IMG/VR virus record: IMGVR_UViG_3300028563_000042
Location: 1-37,898 of that record
Length of the DNA stretch: 37,898 bases
Direction: 5' to 3' (one strand)
Origin: a virus
Of the stretch, positions 33,714 through 37,898 are shown piece after piece. Numbering within the stretch: position 1 is the stretch's first letter; each line of letters begins with the position of its first letter. The position numbers and the translations under genes were made by a program. The notes under the pieces are model-generated. The model worked only from the letters and a program-made list of their open reading frames with translations. It made no database searches and was not told the DNA's origin.

Positions 33714-34555
33714 TATTCCCCTTTCAATCTTGCTTGAGATTCTCTGTAAATAGCCGACAGTTCTGCTCGTTTCTCATCTTCAAGGTGAAGTTCTTTAATG
33801 AGACTTGCTACCTCGGATAGTTCGTCCCAGTCAGATGCATTTTGCAACCTGTTTTTAACCTCATCAAATGTAAACATGACCACTTCTTCGGATTCTAGGG
33901 AAGGCTCTATAACTCTTGATTTAAGCTCTAACTTTTCATTAAGCTTTGCAGCATTGCTGGAGGCTGGTTCAATAGTGCGCCCATTGTTATCTTTCCAGTT
34001 CTCTTCCTCAGCATATGTACCGTTTAAAGCGGTCATAGCCATACGTATTGCTTGGCTTTCTGCAACCTTTTTAATCATGGTTGTTTTCATGGTTTTCCAT
34101 AAGGATTGCCCTTTATCATATTCGGATAGTTCGGCCCAAGAAAAGAAAGGACGGGTAGAGGACTTCATAAACACTAGGCAATAAGCGCCGACCAATCTTC
34201 CTCTGTCGCGAAAATTATATTTATGGCTAACAAGGCCAGTATTTGAATCATATGAGAAATCATCATTGGCGTAGACAGCATCAGCAATATGGCAATCATA
34301 GTTCGCATTACGCCCTATAGCCTTTCTATAACCATCTCTGCCGATAAATATCTGGGCAGCGCTATCGCCATATTTAACAGCCCATATTTCCTTTGTAAAC
34401 GGATTTAAACCTGTTGCAAGGCCTAACTGAACAAATACCTCAAACTCTGCATTTGTTAAGCTTTTGGCAAATGATTCCTTAATGACCTTTTTGTGCTCTT
34501 CTGATTGCCACATCAAAGACATTTTGTCGATTTCATTAGTGGTAGTTAAGTTCAT
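33713..34555 (-). CDS. RecT/Bet-family single-strand annealing recombinase
   Basis: The 280-aa protein has the Bet/RecT core: LGLATGLNPFTKEIWAVKYG, then IFIGRDGYRKAIGR, and a DKGQSLWKTMKTTMIKKVAE segment ending in the SQAIRMAM helix. These proteins coat and anneal complementary single strands exposed by the partner exonuclease. It is downstream of the exonuclease gene and overlaps it by TAATG. The C-terminal part (after about residue 195) is variable, as in the family. In lambda terms it plays the Beta role. Confidence 0.92.
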   Translation of the reverse strand: MNLTTTNEIDKMSLMWQSEEHKKVIKESFAKSLTNAEFEVFVQLGLATGLNPFTKEIWAVKYGDSAAQIFIGRDGYRKAIGRNANYDCHIADAVYANDDFSYDSNTGLVSHKYNFRDRGRLVGAYCLVFMKSSTRPFFSWAELSEYDKGQSLWKTMKTTMIKKVAESQAIRMAMTALNGTYAEEENWKDNNGRTIEPASSNAAKLNEKLELKSRVIEPSLESEEVVMFTFDEVKNRLQNASDWDELSEVASLIKELHLEDEKRAELSAIYRESQARLKGE

Positions 34556-35385
34556 TATATATGCTCCTCGTTATATGCCCAATATGGTAAATCTACGTCT
34601 TCAATAATCTCTTCATAACCAGGCCATTCATTGGCCTCTAAACATTGTTGATAAATCTTAGCCCCAATCTTATATTCCTCTCTGCCTTTTTCTAGCGCAG
34701 CCTCAGTCAATACGTATGCTTTAACCAGATAAGGCGGCTCTTTTGATACAACAAAAAGAACCACCTTGTCATAGTTGGTGCCTGTGATTGTGGTCAATCC
34801 ATCACACGCCATGGCACCCTGGCGATGATACCCATAATCGTATATAGAGCGACTAAACGAATGTGCCCTAACATCTTTAGTTGTTTTCACATCTAATATA
34901 AGAAACTCGTTATAGAAGTCGGGACGCGTCCTAAGAAGCGCCCCAGACTCCGCATCTATCCAGGCGATAGAATCCTCAACACATCCTTTGCCATGCAGCT
35001 TCTTAAACATGGCATGAGATGTTACCGCATCGGACATTGACTTCACTTGGGCCATTTGCTCTATGTTTAAAGCTTGCATGCCGGCGTTTTGTAACTCCAT
35101 ACGCGCGTACTCTTCTCTACCTGCAGTCGTACGTCTGTCGACCTTTGGCATTGTGTAATACATGCTATCAAACTTTTCTGGCTCTAAGCATAGAGTGTGT
35201 ACAGCAGATCCTATTACAAACTCATCTGATTCTTTACGTTCATATTGACCGGAAAGATATTTATACCAATACATTTTTGGGCAATTTGGCGGTATTAGCA
35301 AACCGAGCCCAGAATTACTGATGCCACTACTTTTGTGGTATAGCTCATTGGGTAAATCTTTATATATTCCTGGTGCGTTAATCAT
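34555..35385 (-). CDS. RecE-like PDDEXK exonuclease (DUF3799 type)
   Basis: The 276-aa protein has the RecE/AddB-type nuclease landmarks in order: GSAVH with His63, RTRPDF with Asp156, LDVKTT (Asp165-x-Lys167), and a final RQGAMACDG motif with Gln189. It would degrade one strand of double-stranded ends and leave tails for the RecT-type protein. The start MINAPGIYKD (35385) is preferred over an upstream in-frame one because GGAG precedes it, and it overlaps the stop of the 59-aa gene. Confidence 0.9.
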   Translation of the reverse strand: MINAPGIYKDLPNELYHKSSGISNSGLGLLIPPNCPKMYWYKYLSGQYERKESDEFVIGSAVHTLCLEPEKFDSMYYTMPKVDRRTTAGREEYARMELQNAGMQALNIEQMAQVKSMSDAVTSHAMFKKLHGKGCVEDSIAWIDAESGALLRTRPDFYNEFLILDVKTTKDVRAHSFSRSIYDYGYHRQGAMACDGLTTITGTNYDKVVLFVVSKEPPYLVKAYVLTEAALEKGREEYKIGAKIYQQCLEANEWPGYEEIIEDVDLPYWAYNEEHI

Positions 35386-35557
35386 TTTTAAACTCCGAGC
35401 CATCAAGCACAAATTCGCATTGCTTAAAACGCTCGATAGTTACTTCTGCATCAGCATCATATTCTGAATGACGCCTGCTTGATAATCGCGCATAACGTTC
35501 TTCTGCCAAAGTCTCGTAATCTGGATAATAAGCTTCAAAGTAATCGTCGTGTCTCAT
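35378..35557 (-). CDS. 59-aa acidic protein
   Basis: The minus-strand frame MRHDDYFEAYYPDYETLAEE is an acidic, Tyr-rich chain ending GSEFKND. It overlaps the exonuclease ATG, which argues for co-translation. It is likely an accessory of the recombination set. The start has only a modest upstream purine run. No family is recognised. Confidence 0.5.
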   Translation of the reverse strand: MRHDDYFEAYYPDYETLAEERYARLSSRRHSEYDADAEVTIERFKQCEFVLDGSEFKND

Positions 35558-35591
35558 ATACGCCCCCTACAAAAGTATGATTAAGCATACA

Positions 35592-35855
35592 TCAGAATTT
35601 CGGCATGCGCAAGTCTTTTTTTGACAAATCTGGTCTTAATTCAAAAATAGTTATTCTATCTTGCAGCATCCGTTCTAACCGATAAGCATATTGCTCGGTA
35701 ATCACCTTTCTGCCGCAATACCAGTCATTGACCGTTTGGCGAGATATTCCTAAGGATTCGGCTATTGCTGTCTGCGTTTTAAAGAACTTTAATAGTTTAT
35801 TTAGCCCTTTCAAATGCTTTTGAGTTGGAAATACGGTTTGAATTGGTTTTGGCAT
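35592..35855 (-). CDS. YdaS/Cro-like helix-turn-helix regulator
   Basis: The 87-aa protein has an HTH at about residues 28-48 (TAIAESLGISRQTVNDWYCG) and continues with ITEQYAYRLERMLQDRITIF then ELRPDL. The 'V(I)xxxxAxxxE...ITxxELRPDL' ending is the hallmark of YdaS-type Cro regulators of lambdoid phages and cryptic prophages. It should bind operators near its own promoter and control early transcription. It is the first gene of the recombination operon. No CI-type partner repressor is seen. Confidence 0.85.
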   Translation of the reverse strand: MPKPIQTVFPTQKHLKGLNKLLKFFKTQTAIAESLGISRQTVNDWYCGRKVITEQYAYRLERMLQDRITIFELRPDLSKKDLRMPKF

Positions 35856-35882
35856 AATTATCTCTGTCTGATAAAGCAGATT

Positions 35883-35888
35883 ATTATA
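35883..35888 (-). promoter_or_regulatory. Candidate -10 box for the YdaS/recombination operon
   Basis: TATAAT on the minus strand (35888-35883), a perfect match to the consensus, about 30 bases before the ydaS-like ATG. No good -35 hexamer is found at 16-18 bases, where only a T-run is present, so activation or operator control is possible. Confidence 0.45.
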
Positions 35889-35903
35889 CGCCTATTTTAG
35901 ATC

Positions 35904-35935
35904 AAAAAAAAGCCCCAACAATAAATGATGGGGCT
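35904..35935 (-). terminator. Strong leftward intrinsic terminator
   Basis: Read on the minus strand, AGCCCCA pairs with TGGGGCT (35929-35935 and 35911-35917), with an 11-base loop, followed by eight T (35911-35904). It would end any leftward transcript arriving from 36.1 kb before the regulator gene. Confidence 0.9.
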
Positions 35936-35936
35936 A

Positions 35937-35961
35937 TTTAAGTATTTGGACAATACTTAAA
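35937..35961. repeat. 10-bp inverted repeat, possible operator or RNA stem
   Basis: TTTAAGTATT (35937-35946) and AATACTTAAA (35952-35961) are exact reverse complements around five bases. The site is next to the regulator gene and its candidate promoter, so it may bind the YdaS-like protein. It also folds in the candidate small RNA and overlaps the arm of the neighbouring TACCACA stem. Confidence 0.6.
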
Positions 35962-36114
35962 AGACTACCACACTTCTCAAGATATGTGGTAATCTTTTGG
36001 TGTTCTATCGATGTTATCAAGTCTGTTCAAAGGAATGATAGCAGGACAGGACACCTATGTAAGCATTCGACACCCAAATTTCGAGGTAAAAATGTCAAAC
36101 ACCTACTGTTTTGT

Positions 36115-36143
36115 ATCATACACAATCAATATCACCATTGCAA
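36115..36143 (-). promoter_or_regulatory. Leftward promoter of the candidate small RNA
   Basis: TTGCAA (36143-36138 on the minus strand), a 17-base spacer and TATGAT (36120-36115), five of six bases to the -10 consensus. It shares the -35 hexamer of three other promoters in this genome. A DnaA-like 8-of-9 box, TCATACACA (36116-36124), overlaps it. Confidence 0.55.
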
Positions 36144-36261
36144 CCCCTTTATTTAAGTTAATAAAACAACAAAACTGCTCATGTTTTGAACAGTCTGTAA
36201 AAGCATTACAAGATAATCTATATGGGGCATGGGGATGCAAGATTTTGGGATCATACCTAGC

Positions 36262-36270
36262 TGTGGATAA
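36262..36270. other. Perfect DnaA box
   Basis: TGTGGATAA on the plus strand is the reverse complement of TTATCCACA, the strongest E. coli-type DnaA box. It lies in the non-coding region, 140 bases from the 8-of-9 box at 36116-36124. A single box is not enough to define an origin, but it marks this as a candidate replication or DnaA-control region. Confidence 0.5.
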
Positions 36271-36281
36271 CCCTATAAAAG

Positions 36282-36308
36282 AAAAAAGCCCCGGGTTTAA
36301 GCGGGGCT
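36282..36308 (-). terminator. Strong leftward terminator (works weakly rightward)
   Basis: AGCCCCG (36287-36293) pairs with CGGGGCT (36302-36308) with an 8-base loop; on the minus strand it is followed by six T (36287-36282). It would end leftward transcripts from 36.3-36.5 kb. Confidence 0.9.
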
Positions 36309-36311
36309 ATT

Positions 36312-36449
36312 TCATTTGGATTGATATTTTCTATAACCAATAGTAATATGTTTGTTCCTCAACGCACATTTTGCTAAAGGTACCCACTGTTCAAAATAGG
36401 AGTTAATATCAATGTCTGCCATGCTACTAGATAACTTATCATTTGTCAA
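36312..36449 (-). CDS. Possible 36-45 aa leftward small protein (uncertain)
   Basis: A minus-strand frame ends just before the 36282-36308 terminator and contains MADIDINSYFEQWVPLAKCA from the ATG at 36422; a TTG at 36449 would extend it to 45 residues. A good AGGAGG lies still further upstream (about 36472-36479) but no standard start codon follows it at the right distance in this frame. A different frame from ATG 36442 has GAGG and seven bases before it but encodes only 22 residues. Position ahead of a terminator is the main support. Confidence 0.25.
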   Translation of the reverse strand: MTNDKLSSSMADIDINSYFEQWVPLAKCALRNKHITIGYRKYQSK

Positions 36450-36464
36450 CCTCAATTTTAATAT
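36436..36464 (+). promoter_or_regulatory. Weak rightward promoter for the structured RNA
   Basis: TTATCA (36436-36441), a 17-base spacer and TAATAT (36459-36464). Each hexamer matches the consensus at four of six places. It would start a transcript near 36471, just before the first hairpin. Confidence 0.35.
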
Positions 36465-36493
36465 ATCTTTTGATACCTCCTAATCTTTCTTAT

Positions 36494-36826
36494 GGGACTG
36501 GGATTTATCGGGGAAACAACGTTGTGCCCAGTTCTATAGAATCTCAACTACAAGGCTATCCATGGTTGAGTACTGAGGGCGAATTGCTGGAACAGTGGGT
36601 GCACCTAAGCAATTAGAGAAAGCCAGCAAATGTTGAAGGGGCGTGCTGTCTGGCATAACTTCATAGACATGGTTCGGGTGACGCAAGAGAAACTTGTGTC
36701 CTGGCCCGAGCTATGTCTCTGCTAACGTACTATCCAGCATATTAACTAGATCTAGAATATAAATAGATCTTAATTCTAGGGATCTAGATCTCTATGCTAA
36801 TATTCTAAACAAAGGAGGGAGATCCC
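36494..36826 (+). ncRNA. Multi-hairpin structured RNA / candidate cis-regulatory leader
   Basis: At least six hairpins in a row: GGACTGGG with CCCAGTTC (36495-36502, 36527-36534); CTCAAC/GTTGAG (36543-36548, 36565-36570); AATTGCT/AGCAATT (36582-36588, 36608-36614); GCCAG/CTGGC (36622-36626, 36650-36654); a 14-bp stem 36665-36678 with 36705-36718 capped by an 8-bp stem 36680-36687 with 36693-36700; and AGCATA, CTAGATC, TAGAAT with their partners (36736-36798). No convincing reading frame lies inside. It ends in a ribosome site for a 19-aa leader. Not matched to any RNA family. Confidence 0.6.
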
Positions 36827-36829
36827 AAA

Positions 36830-36889
36830 ATGAAATCTATTAAGCAACAGATCTCCAAATCAAGGGCAAAGTTAAAAGGATTTAAATGA
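36830..36889 (+). CDS. 19-aa basic leader peptide
   Basis: The frame is MKSIKQQISKSRAKLKGFK with a strong AGGAGGG site (36813-36819) 10 bases upstream. It ends by ATGA overlap with the 126-aa gene, which itself lacks a strong ribosome site of its own, so translation of the longer gene probably depends on the leader. It is rich in Lys and Arg. It directly follows the structured RNA. Confidence 0.5.
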   Translation: MKSIKQQISKSRAKLKGFK

Positions 36890-37266
36890 TAACCATATTG
36901 ATATTAGTAAGCTTGTTAGGGCTTTATATTTTTGTAACTAAGAAACTTTTACCAAAAAAGGATGATTCTGGAGATATCTGGGCTCATACCATTATCAGAA
37001 ACAAGATAAATGCTTATTGGGGAAAAGATGTTTGCGTTGATTCATTTATAATGCCATTGGGAGCGTTTTCAGAAGAACCCTATAGCCTAGAGTGGCCACT
37101 AGACAGATTAATGATTGTAAGCGTTTTGGTTGAGTTTAACGGGCATGTTTCTGAGCATTCAGTACTTGTAGAAGAAATAACAGAAAAAACGATTACTGAA
37201 GCAGCTGGATCACTTATACTTAAGATAGATGCATATTTAGAACGTTTGACAATATCCGGATGCTAG
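36886..37266 (+). CDS. 126-aa membrane-anchored protein, unknown function
   Basis: An N-terminal hydrophobic helix (ILILVSLLGLYIFVTKKLLP, about residues 3-20) is followed by a soluble beta/helix domain that includes NAYWGKDVCVDSFIMPLGAF and a C-terminal helix. One membrane span with a globular domain could be a superinfection-exclusion, lysis-control or host-interaction protein. It lies downstream of a multi-hairpin RNA and leader peptide, which suggests tight control. No family is recognised. Confidence 0.6.
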   Translation: MITILILVSLLGLYIFVTKKLLPKKDDSGDIWAHTIIRNKINAYWGKDVCVDSFIMPLGAFSEEPYSLEWPLDRLMIVSVLVEFNGHVSEHSVLVEEITEKTITEAAGSLILKIDAYLERLTISGC

Positions 37267-37415
37267 GGTACTGTACGGTTAGTAGTCCCCTACAACTACG
37301 ACCTTGGCCCTGGATGGCTTTTCGAGTCTTCTAGGGTCATTTTAGAATGAGATGAAGTGCCGGGAAGGGTAATAGATATCCGCCTTTCATTCAAATAACT
37401 ATAGGAATCCCGGCA
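37264..37415. other. Structured non-coding segment between convergent genes
   Basis: Three stems in 150 bases: TAGGG (37264-37268) with CCCTA (37288-37292); GGCCCT (37306-37311) with AGGGTC (37333-37338, one G-U pair); and a perfect 8-bp stem TGCCGGGA (37358-37365) with TCCCGGCA (37408-37415). No T-run follows on the plus strand; on the minus strand TATAAT (37425-37420) is a possible -10 without a clear -35. Purpose unknown. Confidence 0.4.
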
Positions 37416-37436
37416 AGTCATTATACAACATTTAAA

Positions 37437-37697
37437 TCACTTTTGTTCTTTAACTGCTTTTTGAACTTCTTCGCCAAGCGTCAGAGCAGCTTTTATATCA
37501 GAATCAACTCCCAAGGTATCTTCGCTAGTATTTTCAAGACCAACTTGAACAACTCCAAGAAAGCTTTGTAGGGCACCAATTACTTCACCTGCCTTTTGAC
37601 TGGGAGTAAAAGCGGCGATACCAGCAGCCACAGATAGAATTGAAGAAAGGACTAATACAATATTAAGCATTGCTTTTTTAACTTTAGGGATGTTCAT
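37437..37697 (-). CDS. 86-aa single-span membrane protein, candidate holin or lysis factor
   Basis: The protein starts MNIPKVKKAMLNIVLVLSSI: a positively charged N-terminus, one hydrophobic segment of about residues 10-30 and a long, polar, helical tail (LGEEVQKAVKEQK at the end). On the circular map it follows the endolysin (328-789) and the proline-rich gene, on the same strand, across the junction. Position and topology fit a small holin or other lysis partner, but the single span and lack of a family match keep this tentative. GGAGAA precedes the ATG. Confidence 0.55.
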   Translation of the reverse strand: MNIPKVKKAMLNIVLVLSSILSVAAGIAAFTPSQKAGEVIGALQSFLGVVQVGLENTSEDTLGVDSDIKAALTLGEEVQKAVKEQK

Positions 37698-37734
37698 AAC
37701 TATTCTCCTGCGCTAATTGGGGACAATATAAGTC

Positions 37735-37751
37735 TAGCTTATTTTAAGCTA
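37735..37751. repeat. 17-bp inverted repeat upstream of the membrane gene
   Basis: TAGCTTA (37735-37741) and TAAGCTA (37745-37751) flank TTT. It lies about 40 bases upstream of the ATG at 37697 (minus strand) and could be an operator. Its right arm reaches into the start of the repeat shared with position 1. Confidence 0.5.
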
Positions 37752-37898
37752 TATTTCTAATAAGATTTTAAGTTAGTGTTGACTATAAAACTCAATTCTT
37801 TGTATTCTATTTTTCAAATTTTGTACTTCAGAAATGAGTTTAAAAATACATAAGAAACATATCCCGCAAACAAAGTATAAAAACTCAATCATTTTTAA
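37750..37898. repeat. Right copy of terminal direct repeat
   Basis: Matches 1-149 except AAG at 37770-37772 in place of TTT. On a circular map the sequence continues from here into the leftward operon at 153. Confidence 0.95.

Larger units (their letters stand above)
35904..36108 (-). ncRNA. Candidate leftward small RNA (~205 nt) upstream of the YdaS-like regulator
   Basis: A leftward unit is bounded by a good promoter (TTGCAA-17-TATGAT, 36143-36115) and a strong terminator (35904-35935). Between them no minus-strand reading frame with a start and ribosome site is longer than about 18 codons. The transcript folds into the TACCACA/TGTGGTA stem with flanking AAAGA/TCTTT (35960-35997) or the 10-bp inverted repeat at 35937-35961, and then the terminator hairpin. 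This looks like a small regulatory RNA. It has not been matched to any RNA family and the exact 5' end is inferred. Confidence 0.5.

Noticed and set aside
36011-36343. Plus-strand open frame of 110 codons
   Set aside because: No ribosome site, runs over the 36282-36308 terminator and the DnaA box, and lies antisense to the candidate small RNA; composition is not protein-like. Not listed as a gene.
37270-37280. GTACGGTT resembling group II intron domain V
   Set aside because: The paired GAGCCGTAT strand is missing and no intron-encoded protein is present.
37319-37340. TTCGAGT resembling a tRNA T-loop
   Set aside because: The flanking bases do not form the 5-bp T-stem, and no acceptor or anticodon arm is present.
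1-37898. Integrase, attachment site, CRISPR array or insertion sequence
   Set aside because: No matching proteins or repeat arrays were seen; HTH proteins alone do not prove lysogeny.

Overview
The window is an apparently complete genome of a small, AT-rich, short-tailed (podovirus-type) phage that assembles a head like that of Salmonella phage P22. The first 149 bases recur at the end with three adjacent mismatches, so the molecule is either a circular (or circularly permuted) genome of about 37.75 kb cut open by assembly, or one with a direct terminal repeat. P22-type parts are a coat-like major capsid protein, a large portal with a long helical C-terminus, and gp4-like and gp10-like head-completion proteins. 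Clear Shine-Dalgarno sites and a consensus DnaA box fit a proteobacterial, probably low-GC gammaproteobacterial, host; the host cannot be named from the sequence. No integrase, DNA polymerase, primase, helicase, RNA polymerase, tRNA, transposase or CRISPR array is visible.

Layout. (1) 153-3864, minus strand: about 16 small genes packed with ATGA/TAATG overlaps, including a RusA resolvase, an excisionase-type HTH protein, several CxxC mini-proteins and an endolysin. On the circle it continues into the one-membrane-segment gene at 37437-37697. (2) 3865-4045: divergent promoter region. (3) 4046-30846, plus strand: small terminase subunit, eight tiny genes, large terminase subunit, portal, scaffold, coat, gp4-like and gp10-like proteins, DNA-ejection proteins, and then about 12 kb of fibre and adhesin genes. 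A three-gene minus-strand cassette (10074-10781) interrupts this block between portal and scaffold. (4) 30912-32760, minus strand: two paralogous virion-type proteins that converge on the fibre block. (5) 32880-33062: one plus-strand small gene. (6) 33051-35855, minus strand: a recombination operon with a YdaS/Cro-like regulator, a RecE-like exonuclease and a RecT/Bet annealing protein. (7) 35856-37436: a mostly non-coding control region with two strong leftward terminators, a perfect DnaA box, a candidate leftward small RNA, a multi-hairpin rightward RNA in front of a leader peptide and a 126-aa membrane-anchored protein, and a second structured segment.

How the parts work together. The terminase subunits package DNA through the portal into a shell of coat protein built on the scaffold. 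The gp4-like and gp10-like proteins close the head and form the short tail. The ejection proteins at 15807-18921 probably leave with the DNA. Receptor recognition seems to be shared among several proteins that reuse the same shaft repeats, beta-helix domains and C-terminal tips. Replication probably relies on host enzymes plus phage recombination (exonuclease, RecT, RusA).

The parts most worth follow-up are the two RNA candidates at 35904-36108 and 36494-36826, the four candidate promoters that share a TTGCAA -35 element, and the modular fibre array.
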